Assembly: GCA_963788225.1 (NCBI GenBank)
Contig: CAWBGI010000002.1
Span: forward strand, 1,694,772 to 1,758,771
Direction: 5' to 3'
Length of the DNA stretch: 64,000 nucleotides
From: Sulfotelmatobacter sp963788225
GTDB lineage: Bacteria; Acidobacteriota; Terriglobia; Terriglobales; Acidobacteriaceae
Each line of letters begins with the position of its first letter. Position 1 is the first letter of the stretch. The notes under the pieces are model-generated. The model worked only from the letters and a program-made list of their open reading frames with translations, ran no database searches and had not been told where the DNA came from. Below are positions 35,133 through 45,332 of this stretch, in pieces. The position numbers and the translations under genes are program-made.

Positions 35133-36419
35133 GGTGACGTAACTTTGATTGTGTAAAAAGCGAGAGGGTGTAAGTTGGCTTTGGCCTAGCAAGCTAAAGC
35201 CTTTCCGAAAGGAGACCTACACCCATGGCGAAGATAATCCCAATCACGGAGCATTACCAACATTTTCTGGCGGAGATGAAAGAGAGTTTCTGGGGCGATG
35301 TGTACGGCGAGACGAAACGGCTGTGGAAAGAGCGTTTGGAGGCGGATTCGCGGCGGGAGCGGGACCGGTATGCGGTGCGCGAAGTGTATCAGCGGCGGAG
35401 CAGCCGGCGGCAGCCCTATCGCAATGGCTACTACGAACGGGATTTCGTGACTCGGTTGGGGACGATCCGGCTGCGGGTGGCGCGCACCCGCGGGAAGAGT
35501 TTTCTGCCGCGTGGGCTAGAACCTTTTCAGCGGCGCGCCGAAGATGTGTCGATGCTGATTCGGGAGGCGTTTCTGCGCGGCCTCTCGACGCGGCAGGTGG
35601 GGCGGGTGGTGGCCACGGTGAGCGAAGAAGTGGTGAGCCCGCAGACGGTGTCGAAGCTGACGCGGGATCTGGACGAGGTGGTGCGCCAGTTCCATCAGGC
35701 GCGGTTAGAAGACAACTACGCGTATCTGTTTTTGGACGGAGTGAGCTTGCGGGTGCGGCGTCCGGCGGGACGCAAGCGGGTGCAGATGCTGGTGGCCTAC
35801 GGAGTGCGGCGCGACGGCACCCGCCATCTGCTGGCGTTTTTGCGCAGCCAAGGCGAAAGCCAGGCGGACTGGGAAGGGCTGCTGCAGGATATGTATCGGC
35901 GCGGACTGGAGGGCAAGGCGCTGGGCCTGATCGTCACCGATGGCTGTGCTGGCCTGGCGGCGGCGATCCGCACCGTGTATCCGCGAGTACGGCATCAGCG
36001 CTGCTGGGTCCACAAGATGCGCAACATTTTAGAGAAGGTGAAGAAGGCCGATTTCAACGCGGTGAAACAGGACGCGCAAGCCATCTACCAAGCCGAAAGC
36101 CGTGCCCATGCCGAGGCCGCTTTTCGCGCCTTCCGCGCCCACTGGCGGGGGAAGTACGGTCCCATGGTGCGCCAACTGGAGTGCGATCTGCCGGAGCTGC
36201 TTTCGGTGTTCGCTTTCCCCGCGCACCTGCGTAAGAAGCTGCGCACCACTAACGTGATTGAACGCTGCTTCGTGGAAGTGCGCCGCCGCACCCGGCCCAT
36301 GGTTTGTTTTGTGAATGTAGCTAGTGTCAACCGCATCCTCTACTCCATCTTCCAGAGATTCAACCTGGAATGGAAAACCCGCACCCTCAACCTATTTACA
36401 CAGGCAGCTTGACATCACC
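35133..36419 (+). mobile_element. IS256-family insertion sequence, complete, with 8-bp target duplication
   Basis: 1287 bp. Imperfect terminal inverted repeats run 35133-35157 and 36395-36419, matching at 18 of 25 positions, with GGTGA outer ends and an inner block TGTGTAAA. Direct repeats TATGTCGG flank the element at 35125-35132 and 36420-36427, the 8-bp size typical of IS256 transposition. The single transposase gene is intact. The perfect target duplication indicates a fairly recent insertion, into intergenic DNA between the cytidylate-kinase-like gene and an unknown membrane-protein gene. Confidence 0.93.
35225..36412 (+). CDS. IS256-family transposase (mutator type)
   Basis: 395 residues, typical length. 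An N-terminal DNA-binding region (RRQPYRNGYYERDFVTRLGT, then TIRLRVARTRGKSF) precedes the DDE catalytic core: YLFLDGVSLRV (first Asp), LIVTDGCAGLAAAIR (second Asp), and TTNVIERCFVEVRRRTRPM (Glu within the conserved NxxERxxxEVRRRTR box). RHQRCWVHKMRNILEKV is the family C/H signature between them. It carries out cut-and-copy transposition through a circle intermediate. The ATG at 35225 follows AAAGGAG. No frameshift or internal stop. Confidence 0.95.
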   Translation: MAKIIPITEHYQHFLAEMKESFWGDVYGETKRLWKERLEADSRRERDRYAVREVYQRRSSRRQPYRNGYYERDFVTRLGTIRLRVARTRGKSFLPRGLEPFQRRAEDVSMLIREAFLRGLSTRQVGRVVATVSEEVVSPQTVSKLTRDLDEVVRQFHQARLEDNYAYLFLDGVSLRVRRPAGRKRVQMLVAYGVRRDGTRHLLAFLRSQGESQADWEGLLQDMYRRGLEGKALGLIVTDGCAGLAAAIRTVYPRVRHQRCWVHKMRNILEKVKKADFNAVKQDAQAIYQAESRAHAEAAFRAFRAHWRGKYGPMVRQLECDLPELLSVFAFPAHLRKKLRTTNVIERCFVEVRRRTRPMVCFVNVASVNRILYSIFQRFNLEWKTRTLNLFTQAA

Positions 36420-36454
36420 TATGTCGGTCCTATCTAGCCAAATTACAAACATCC

Positions 36455-37066
36455 GTGTATATTGTCGCAGCCTGGAGAAAAGCTAAGTTGTGGTTGCTGT
36501 GCATTTGCCGAGTTGGCGCGTTAAGTTTGGCGTCGGGATACCCCACTATTTCCCTGCTGTTTGTTGCCCTGTTACTTAGTGGATTCGCCCCCAGCCAGAT
36601 CGTTCGTTTGGCTGAACCGTGCGGCGGCACTCTGACTTACCCGCGATCGGTCGCAGCCACCGAAGCATCTCTCGATTGGGTCCAGAGTCCCACGGATACA
36701 TCACGGACCTCAGTTAGGGAGCGCACTTCCGCCGCGGAAGACCCCGTGCTGAAAGGGGTGGCAGAGGGCGCGCTCTCCATTGTGGCTCTGGGTTTCGCTG
36801 CTTTTACATTTCTCTATAACACCTTGCTCGTTCTTACCGGCCCTCCCGAGAAAGTCGAGGGCCTGAAGAAGAAACTGCGACGTGCGCTCTACGCAACGGT
36901 GTTTGCCATCGTTTCATCCGCCGTGCTTGCGGTTATGGCATTTGCCGCAATTGAATGGAAGCTCCGCGTCCTGGGCGACGTGGCGATTTTCTTAGCGGTT
37001 GTCGTGCTCGCAGTGCTTTCTGGTGTCGCACTGTCCATGGCCAGCGATGTGCGAAGCGGAGTGTAG
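36455..37066 (+). CDS. Membrane protein of unknown function, first of an unknown pair
   Basis: Up to 203 residues from a GTG at 36455; the start is uncertain and may lie a few codons downstream. One hydrophobic segment near the N-terminus (TISLLFVALLLSGFAPSQI) precedes a ~50-residue polar loop. Three more TM helices follow: GALSIVALGFAAFTFLYNTL; YATVFAIVSSAVLAVMAFAA; VAIFLAVVVLAVLSGVALSM. A basic loop (KVEGLKKKLRRALY) probably faces the cytoplasm. I recognise no family. It is 5 bp from the next gene, so the two are cotranscribed. It begins only 35 bp from the IS256 right end, so its promoter may have been changed by the insertion. Confidence 0.55.
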   Translation: MYIVAAWRKAKLWLLCICRVGALSLASGYPTISLLFVALLLSGFAPSQIVRLAEPCGGTLTYPRSVAATEASLDWVQSPTDTSRTSVRERTSAAEDPVLKGVAEGALSIVALGFAAFTFLYNTLLVLTGPPEKVEGLKKKLRRALYATVFAIVSSAVLAVMAFAAIEWKLRVLGDVAIFLAVVVLAVLSGVALSMASDVRSGV

Positions 37067-37071
37067 AAGAA

Positions 37072-37620
37072 ATGGCCGCCCGTAAGCCGCCCTTCAATGT
37101 TCCCAAGGGACTGTCTCCTTTGAACAACCTGCGCTTGCAACAGAGCTTACTCTTCAAGTTCTACGAGTTGAATAAGGACGATTTCTTTGCCGTCACCACG
37201 ATAATTTACTTTGACCGTCTCAATCTTCCTGACAAGGGAGCGCTGGTTGATCCGGAGAAAGGATTCGATTCTTTTTGCGATCTCATGACCCAGTACCTGC
37301 TTGCCCCTCCCAGCGAAACCCTGGTTTCCGCCAAGGACGAACACGGATTGAATGTTAACCTTTTCGGCGAAGCGATCCTGAAACACGCTGGAGATGGCAA
37401 TGTCACTGCCCAGCAACTCTATGCCTACGACGGCGAAGACAAGCATGCGCCCATTGTGACATTGACCAGCGTATTCGTTCGTTTTGTGGCCATTGATTGC
37501 TTCAAACGCGCGCTTGCCTGGCAAGAAAATATGGCCATCCTTAAAGCTCAGAGCCGCATCGAAGAATTGCAAACAGGAAGCCGGAAACTAAAGTTTGTCC
37601 CGGAACGGAGGATCCTGTAA
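37072..37620 (+). CDS. Hypothetical cytoplasmic protein, second of an unknown pair
   Basis: 182 residues from the ATG at 37072 (MAARKPPFNVPKGLSPLNNL). No signal peptide or TM helix. Mixed alpha/beta composition with FYELNKDDFFAVTTIIYFDR, DSFCDLMTQYLLAPP and VTLTSVFVRFVAIDCFKRAL, ending in a basic tail (SRKLKFVPERRIL). I do not recognise the family. The 5-bp gap after the four-TM protein indicates a two-gene unit, for example a membrane protein with a cytoplasmic partner. The pair next to a mobile element may be accessory DNA. Confidence 0.6.
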   Translation: MAARKPPFNVPKGLSPLNNLRLQQSLLFKFYELNKDDFFAVTTIIYFDRLNLPDKGALVDPEKGFDSFCDLMTQYLLAPPSETLVSAKDEHGLNVNLFGEAILKHAGDGNVTAQQLYAYDGEDKHAPIVTLTSVFVRFVAIDCFKRALAWQENMAILKAQSRIEELQTGSRKLKFVPERRIL

Positions 37621-37756
37621 GTCCATCTGCTGCAGTGGTTTATATAGAACGATGGATTGCGGGCAATGGCCACTGTTCGAATTCCTTTGCGTTTTCTGCT
37701 TGCAGAGCTAAAATGGTATCGTTGGGTGGGACCGCGCGACTTGCGTGTCCTTTTAT

Positions 37757-37948
37757 ATGGCGGACGAGAAACTTCAAAAGGCCGAACAGTTCGCGAATCG
37801 CGTGGAAGCTCAAATGCGTGAAGAGGGCGTCTCAGGTGATTTCTTCTGCTCTGCCCAACGCGAACGCTGGCGACAGCATTCTATCAGGGCCTACCTGGGT
37901 TTATCTCCATCTGAGCCTGAGGATTCAGAAGCAACAACCCAAAGCTGA
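37757..37948 (+). CDS. Possible small acidic protein
   Basis: 63 residues from the ATG at 37757; a GTG at 37745 is in frame. Charged and helical (MADEKLQKAEQFANRVEAQM), then FFCSAQRERWRQHSIRAYLG and an acidic Ser/Glu tail. No clear ribosome site precedes it and no family is recognised. Helical amphipathic composition argues it may be real; it ends just before the convergent hemH gene. Confidence 0.35.
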   Translation: MADEKLQKAEQFANRVEAQMREEGVSGDFFCSAQRERWRQHSIRAYLGLSPSEPEDSEATTQS

Positions 37949-37957
37949 GTAATGCCG

Positions 37958-39037
37958 CTATTTTCCTGGTGGTCGTCCTAGCCGTGCCGGCGCTGGACAG
38001 CAATCCTCCGCACAAACATCCGCCCGCGCTCCGAGCGATCCCACCGCCCGCCGCTCCGTCCCCGGATTCACCCTCTCCAGAATCAGTTCGCGAATCATCC
38101 CAATAAACTTCGGATGCACGCCCACTGTCTTCGCCCGCGTCATCGGCAAAGCCAGCGCATCGCACAGTTGCCGCGCTTCCACATCCAGGTCGTACAACAC
38201 TTCCATGTGATCGGAGACGAAGCTGATCGGCGCCAGCACCACCGCCGACGCCAGATTCTCCGCCTTCACCCGGCGCAGGTAATCGAGAATGTCCGGCTCC
38301 AACCAGGGCTGCCCCGGCGCGCCGCTGCGGCTCTGGTAAACCAGCACATCGTTCTTATGAACATCGTCGGCATGGCCCAGCGCTCCCGAAACCAGCCGCC
38401 GCACTTCTTCCAACTGCTTCACATAATCGCAAGTGTTCGCCATCGAAAGCGGAATGCTGTGCGCCAGATAAACGATCTGCACGTTTTGCCGAGCGTCTGC
38501 CGGAACGGCGTTCAGCGCATCCCGCACTCGCTCAACCGTAGCCTCAACGTATGCCGGATGATTGAAAAATGCCCGCAGCTTATCCACCTCCGGCGCGCCC
38601 GGCTCAGACTGAGAAAGACCAGACTCCGAAAGACCAGCTTCACTTTGCGCCCGCGCAATGTCCTCGCGATATTGCCGGCATCCTGAATATGAACTGTAGG
38701 CAGAGGTCACGAATGCCAAAGCCCGCCGAATCCCATCCTCTTTCATTTTCCGCAAAGTGTCCGCCAGCAGCGGATGCCAGTTACGGTTTCCCCAATAAAT
38801 TGGCAGCTTGGGGCCGCCGCGTTCCAACTCCGCCTGCAGCGCAGCGATCAGCTCGCGCGTCTGCTGGTTGATCGGGCTCTTGCCCTCGAAGTGGTAATAG
38901 TGCTCGGCGACAACCAGCATGCGTTCGCGCGGAATGTTCCGTCCGCGCAGCACGTTTTCGAGGAAGGGAATCACCTCCTCCTTAGATTCCGGCCCACCGA
39001 AAGAAACCACAAGGATTGCGTCGTAGTTCAGGTTCAT
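37958..39037 (-). CDS. hemH: Ferrochelatase
   Basis: 359 residues. NYDAILVVSFGGPESKEEV starts the family fold. IVYLAHSIPLSMANT contains the catalytic His, and LAPISFVSDHMEVLYDLDVE the conserved Asp-His-x-Glu. It inserts Fe2+ into protoporphyrin (or coproporphyrin) at the inner membrane/cytoplasm. A small Ser/Gly/Glu insertion (SEAGLSESGLSQSEPG) is visible in the middle. The C-terminal tail has three clustered Cys (VCAEDCCPAP), a pattern seen near [2Fe-2S] ligands in some ferrochelatases; cluster binding here is only a possibility. The last residues are Pro/Arg-rich. It is monocistronic as far as can be seen. Confidence 0.92.
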   Translation of the reverse strand: MNLNYDAILVVSFGGPESKEEVIPFLENVLRGRNIPRERMLVVAEHYYHFEGKSPINQQTRELIAALQAELERGGPKLPIYWGNRNWHPLLADTLRKMKEDGIRRALAFVTSAYSSYSGCRQYREDIARAQSEAGLSESGLSQSEPGAPEVDKLRAFFNHPAYVEATVERVRDALNAVPADARQNVQIVYLAHSIPLSMANTCDYVKQLEEVRRLVSGALGHADDVHKNDVLVYQSRSGAPGQPWLEPDILDYLRRVKAENLASAVVLAPISFVSDHMEVLYDLDVEARQLCDALALPMTRAKTVGVHPKFIGMIRELILERVNPGTERRAVGSLGARADVCAEDCCPAPARLGRPPGK

Positions 39038-39116
39038 GTCGAGATGATGGCCAAGATTTTCTTGCGCAGATGAGGTTGCCGGCTTCGAATCGCGGATTTC
39101 AAAACGCCGACGGCAG

Positions 39117-40400
39117 TCAATCGCCGTGTACGCCAGCCGTCGAAGCCACCGCCGCCACGCTCTTGGTCACGGACAACGGCCGATCCAACGCAATATCCAT
39201 CTCGGTGAACCGCGGCAGCACGACATCACGCCCGTGACGCGACACCATGTAAATCCCCGAGATGCAGCTTGACACAATGCGGGACACGCCCGCGGTTGAA
39301 GCATCAGTTGCGGTCGATACGATGGCTTCGATAATCAGCTGCGTCGTGTCATCCACTTCTTTGGCGAGGCCGGCAGTCACGCCGATGTTGATCGCCATCC
39401 ACGCCTTGCCGGGGCGCTCGCCCCGAAGCTGGCCTTCCGAATCAATCTTGGTGTGCGATCTGCGGTCCAGCTCCGCTCCCGCCAGCGATGCGGTGATAGG
39501 GATCAGATTCCCCCCGGGCAGCGTCAAGCCAGTGAACGTCAGGGCTATCGATCCCGCCCGGCTCCCCCAACGTGGTGGTGTTTTCTTGACCACTTTACCC
39601 TGAATCAGCGTGCCCGCCGGAAGCACAACCCGCGAATTCACCAACACCGGCTCGATCAAACGCCCTTCCACCAAATCGCCCGGCTTGCTCTTCGATGCGC
39701 TGACATTGCCAAGAAGAAGAATCTTGCAAGCGGTACCAGCTGGAAGAGTCTCCAGGCCTGACAAGTCGAGGCCGGAAGGCGACGCAGTCTCGGGATTCGC
39801 GGAGGGGTCTCACATCCGTGCTGAAAGCCTCCAGCACCATCATCGGCGCCGCGAGCTTCGCAGGTCCGTACAAACCGCCGGCCTTGCTCACTTCGACTTC
39901 GCCGGACTGGTCGGCTTGCTGCCCTGGTTTCTTTTTCTTCGTTTGTGCGTGTACTTCGCGCATCCGGCTAATTGAGATAAGCGAGACTTGCAGCTGCACT
40001 TTCGCCGCTTAGCGTCGAGACGGTCGCCATCTTGAACACCGGATATTGCTCGTGGCGAGGCGTGAAAACCTTTACCACCCACGGCCAGTGATCGTTCGGA
40101 GTCCTCCGTCTTTTCTCCTTGTGATCTACGGCAAGGCGAACGCGACTGCCGCGAGGGAACAGTTCGCGGTCCGAAGAATAAACGTCCCGTGCCAGGGTGC
40201 CCTCAACCACCTCTCCCGGCTTCAACTTCGAAAGCTTCAACGGGCTGTTGAGCTGCACCTTAACGTACAGGCTCGAACTCGCAAACCCGCGCACCCGGCG
40301 CCGCCGTTCATCCGCGGCCAATGCCAGTTACGGATCCCCCCACAACCGAGGCCGCCAGCAGCGCCCCGCTGATGACTTTCGACAACCTGCTACGTCTCAT
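39117..40400 (-). pseudogene. Secreted acidobacterial protein gene broken by several frameshifts
   Basis: One protein is spread over at least three minus-strand frames. An ATG at 40400 begins a signal peptide (MRRSRLSKVISGALLAASVV) which loses frame near 40335. The next frame (to 39968) reads SSLYVKVQLNSPLKLSKLKP and on. Another (near 39990-39790) reads HAQTKKKKPGQQADQSGEVE and LEAFSTDVRP. Then a CCCC run near 39795 shifts into the last frame (SGLETLPAGTACKILLLGNV and onward to 39117). The second half resembles conserved beta-rich envelope proteins with RVVLPAGTLIQGKVVK repeats like those in VirB10/TrbI-type segments. Either it is a decaying gene or this stretch has sequencing errors. Confidence 0.7.
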
Positions 40401-40588
40401 GATCTGCTCCTGCTTGCCGCAAGCCGCTGGGGGTGGGGTCAGTGCGCACTGCTTCAATTACATCATGATTCCTGGAAACGCACAGAAGGGAATTAATACC
40501 GGCCGCAGATACCGCTCGCGGGAAGAGCACATGGCCAAAGGGAGCCAGTCACGCCAAGCGCGCGCCAGCTCCATGTTACGCTTCTCAG

Positions 40589-41794
40589 GTGATTGGCCGG
40601 GTCTTTAAAGCCTTTAGATACCGCGATTTTCGCCTGATGTGGTTCGGCGCCTGCACCTCCAGCATTGGCACCTGGATGCAGATCGTCGCTCAGGGCTGGC
40701 TGATCTACCGGCTCAGCCACTCCGCGTTCCTGCTGGCGCTCGATCAGTTTCTCGGCGGCATTCCCATTTTTCTGTTTTCTCTGATCGGAGGCGTAATTGC
40801 CGATCGCGTCGAGCGCCGCAAGATTCTGCTCGGTTCACAGTACGTGCAAATGTTCAGCGCTGGCCTGCTCACAATTTTGGTGGCGAACGGTCTTAGGCAC
40901 GTCTGGCCCATCCTCTGTCTTTCCTTCGTTTCCGGCTTTGCCCAGGCCTTCGGCGGACCGGCTTATCAGGCGCTGATTCCTACCCTGGTCGACAGAGAAG
41001 ACATGCCCAACGCCATCGCACTGAACTCGATCCAGTTCAACGTCGCGGTCATGCTCGGTCCGGCGCTCGCCGGGCAAACCCTGGCGAAGCTGGGAGAAAA
41101 GTGGTGCTTCGGCCTGAACGCACTTTCCTTTCTGGCGCCGATCATTTCGCTCTCCATCATCAGCACGCGCTTTCTGCCGGTGAAAACAACCGAGTCAATG
41201 ATCACCAGCCTGAAACAGGGAATCCATTTCGCTCGCAAGCAAGGCTCCATGGAAGCACTGATTGTGCTGGCCTTTTGCATGACCGCGTTGGCTATGCCCA
41301 TGCGCACCTACTTTCCCGTCTTCGTGAAGGATATCTTCCATCGCGGTCCGGAAACTTATGGCAACTTGCTGGCGCTCATGGGCCTCGGCTCGATCCTTGG
41401 CTCGCTCACCATTGCAGGCGCAGGAAACATGAAAAGAAAAGGTTTCGTCGCCCTGGGCTCACTTATCTGCCTGGGAGCGGGCATCTCCGCATTCGCGCTT
41501 TCCAGTTCGTTGCCGTTTAGTGGCGTGGTTCTGGTAGTGGTGGGCGCTTCCATGATGGCAGTCTTTGCTACGGTAAATTCGCTGGTGCAGTTGATCACGA
41601 CGAATGAAATGCGCGGCCGTGTGATGAGCGTCTACAACTTCGCCTTCCGCGGCGGCATGCCCATGGGCAATCTGTTGTCCGGATGGCTTGTTCCCATATT
41701 CACTGCGCCCGTAGTGCTCGGCGTGAACGGGTTCCTGCTTATTCTTTTGGCCGTCTACTTCCTGTTCGTACAACGCCGCCTGGCGGCGCTGTGA
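40589..41794 (+). CDS. MFS transporter (MFS_3/EntS-like exporter)
   Basis: 401 residues from the GTG at 40589, which reads directly into FKAFRYRDFRLMWFGACTSS, the usual opening of this family. Twelve TM helices are predicted. Motif A is DRVERRKILLGSQ, and NAIALNSIQFNVAVMLGPAL is the typical motif of the EntS/MFS_3 family. It probably exports a small molecule such as a siderophore or drug; the substrate is unknown and no biosynthetic genes are adjacent. A tRNA gene in the opposite direction follows. Confidence 0.85.
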   Translation: MIGRVFKAFRYRDFRLMWFGACTSSIGTWMQIVAQGWLIYRLSHSAFLLALDQFLGGIPIFLFSLIGGVIADRVERRKILLGSQYVQMFSAGLLTILVANGLRHVWPILCLSFVSGFAQAFGGPAYQALIPTLVDREDMPNAIALNSIQFNVAVMLGPALAGQTLAKLGEKWCFGLNALSFLAPIISLSIISTRFLPVKTTESMITSLKQGIHFARKQGSMEALIVLAFCMTALAMPMRTYFPVFVKDIFHRGPETYGNLLALMGLGSILGSLTIAGAGNMKRKGFVALGSLICLGAGISAFALSSSLPFSGVVLVVVGASMMAVFATVNSLVQLITTNEMRGRVMSVYNFAFRGGMPMGNLLSGWLVPIFTAPVVLGVNGFLLILLAVYFLFVQRRLAAL

Positions 41795-41887
41795 AACGCG
41801 GATGAAACCTTGCCGGAATGCAAGCGGTGATCTGCCGGGACGAGAGTTACAATGCATTACCGCAGGGAAAAAATTAAAGAAGAAATC

Positions 41888-41964
41888 TGGTGCGCCCGGA
41901 GAGATTCGAACTCCCGACCTATTGCTCCGGAGGCAATCGCTCTATCCATCTGAGCTACGGGCGC
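41888..41964 (-). tRNA. tRNA-Arg (anticodon CCG)
   Basis: Folds as a cloverleaf on the minus strand. The acceptor stem GCGCCCG pairs with CGGGCGC, the D arm begins GCTC, and the anticodon stem ATTGC/GCAAT carries loop CTCCGGA (anticodon CCG, decoding CGG). The T arm contains GGGAGTTCGAATCTCTC, and A-CCA is encoded at the 3' end (41888-41891). All stems are well paired. Confidence 0.95.
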
Positions 41965-42170
41965 CCGACCGATTCTTTCAGTTTACATGGAGGGTTGCGG
42001 AGCATCAATGTCAGGGCTTGCGGGGCAGTGGGCGGCTTTCATTTTGAAAAAACTCAAGTCGCGCCTACCGAATTGCAGGGGCGTTCAGACATGCGGCCAC
42101 AACTCCGCCCCACAATTGCGAGAGCTATCGTCGCGACGTTGGAAGTCTTGAAGTTCGAAACTCCAGACGA

Positions 42171-42509
42171 TTACCAGCGGCCTCGTCCTCCTCCTCCTCC
42201 GCCTCGGCCACCACGATCTCCGCCGCGGCCTCCGCGGTCGCGCCCGCCGCCACCAGCGTGCTCAGTTTTCGGGCGCGCCTCGTTCACGTTGAGCGTGCGT
42301 CCGCCTACTTGCGAACCGTTCAGCGCCGTAATGGCTTTCTCTCCATCTTCGTTGACAGCCATTTCCACGAAGCCGAATCCGCGCGAGCGTCCCGTGTCGC
42401 GGTCGGTCATGATGCTGACCCGGTCCACTTGCCCAAAGGGCTCAAACATGGTCCGCAGTTCGTCTTCCGATGTGTTAAAGCTCAAGTTCCCAACAAAAAT
42501 ATTCTTCAA
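42171..42509 (-). CDS. Glycine-rich RNA-binding protein (RRM)
   Basis: 112 residues if started at the TTG at 42509, which reads LKNIFVGNLSFNTSEDELRT and has AGAGG upstream; an earlier ATG at 42578 would add a 23-residue non-RRM leader. The RRM has RNP2 (IFVGNL) and RNP1 (RGFGFVEM) motifs, then a C-terminal RGG-type tail of Gly/Arg repeats (RDRGGRGGDRGGRGGGGGGR). It binds RNA; bacterial members are often cold-induced. A single-domain protein, with no operon partner evident. Confidence 0.85.
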   Translation of the reverse strand: MKNIFVGNLSFNTSEDELRTMFEPFGQVDRVSIMTDRDTGRSRGFGFVEMAVNEDGEKAITALNGSQVGGRTLNVNEARPKTEHAGGGGRDRGGRGGDRGGRGGGGGGRGRW

Positions 42510-42683
42510 GCGTCGGCCTCTGCATTGAGCTGTCGAAGTTGCGAGCTCGATGGGGCGGGACTGGCAGGTCGGGGGCACCTTCCTGAAAATCGAGACCGGA
42601 GCTGGCGAACAGTCGAATGCGGCACGAAGTATAGCAGGTTTGTCAAATCCGGCATGTTAAAACAGTCCGAAAACGGCGCCCCG

Positions 42684-42866
42684 CTAGCATTCATCCACTT
42701 TCCAGTACCCCTCGCGGTGATACCCCATCTGTAGCAGCCGGTTCTTGGGATCGTGCCGCTTGCCACAGCTTGGGCAGATTAAATACCGGCTCCAGGCTGT
42801 GCCTTGACGGTCGTAATTTTCAGCGACCGCGAACGTCGTCCCGCAACTGCAGGGGATCAGGAGCAT
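42684..42866 (-). CDS. Small zinc-ribbon protein
   Basis: 60 residues from the ATG at 42866 (MLLIPCSCGTTFAVAENYDR). Two Cys pairs, CSCG and CPSCG, fit a zinc ribbon, followed by KRHDPKNRLLQMGYHREGYW. The longer frame to 43031 overlaps typA and is not used. No strong ribosome site is seen. The gene lies directly after typA on the same strand (52-bp gap) and might be cotranscribed. Function unknown. Confidence 0.6.
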   Translation of the reverse strand: MLLIPCSCGTTFAVAENYDRQGTAWSRYLICPSCGKRHDPKNRLLQMGYHREGYWKVDEC

Positions 42867-42918
42867 TCGCAGCGCCGCCTGACTCTCGGACTTTTCAGAC
42901 CCGCGCCCTGACTTCACT

Positions 42919-44742
<1,824 letters not shown>

Positions 44743-44919
44743 AGTATGGTTTGTCCTTTATTAATGGTTCGGATTGACGGGAGCAGCCGATCAGTCAGCT
44801 GCAAACACGCTCTCTATAACTTTACTATGTGCGGAGCCTTCTCTGGGGATTAGATCGCACCGGTGCAAGCCGCCGCTAAACGAGATCGGGCTGGGCTCCC
44901 ATTAAGATAAGATGCATCG

Positions 44920-45306
44920 TTATTCTTGCGAGCACGGGATCGGCCCAGAGTTACAAGTCATCTTCGAGTTGGGGAGCGACCCGCTACTCGGGGCACTCGG
45001 ATCAGTAGGAGCGCAGGCAACGATTGGCCCCGGTGACTGTGGCTGCGCACAATTGAATGCGAAGGGCTGCGTCGTGAGGTTGTAGTCAGAAGGCGGCGGT
45101 GCATAGGACCAACTGACCGGGAGCGGAGTGACCGTGGTCGGCGACGCCGAAAAGATGCCAGTCGCGCCGAATTGAACTTGCTGACCGCTCACGGTCGAAC
45201 TGATAGTGATGGATTGGAGCTGCCGACCGCTGCTTGTGCCGCTTCCGCAGGACAGGGTCAGGAAAGCCGCGGATAGGATGACTATGATGGGCCAAAGTTT
45301 GTTCAT
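44920..45306 (-). CDS. Small secreted lipoprotein with bacterial Ig-like segment
   Basis: 128 residues. Lipoprotein signal IIVILSAAFLTLSC (lipobox), then Gly/Ser-rich linker, and an Ig-like start (LQSITISSTVSGQQVQFGAT) that continues through TPLPVSWSYAPPPSDY. The C-terminal region has four Cys (FNCAQPQ, IVACAPT, MTCNSG, IPCSQE), which could form disulphides outside the cell. Similar short Ig-like lipoproteins are frequent in Acidobacteriota. Function unknown. It sits downstream of the amine oxidase gene on the same strand but is probably independent. Confidence 0.75.
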   Translation of the reverse strand: MNKLWPIIVILSAAFLTLSCGSGTSSGRQLQSITISSTVSGQQVQFGATGIFSASPTTVTPLPVSWSYAPPPSDYNLTTQPFAFNCAQPQSPGPIVACAPTDPSAPSSGSLPNSKMTCNSGPIPCSQE

Positions 45307-45332
45307 GGCGATCTCTTCGTAAAATTATAATC

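Noticed and set aside
35149..36234. 361-residue ORF overlapping the transposase
   Set aside because: Same strand but a different frame inside the IS256 transposase; Gly/Ala/Arg-rich, with no motifs.
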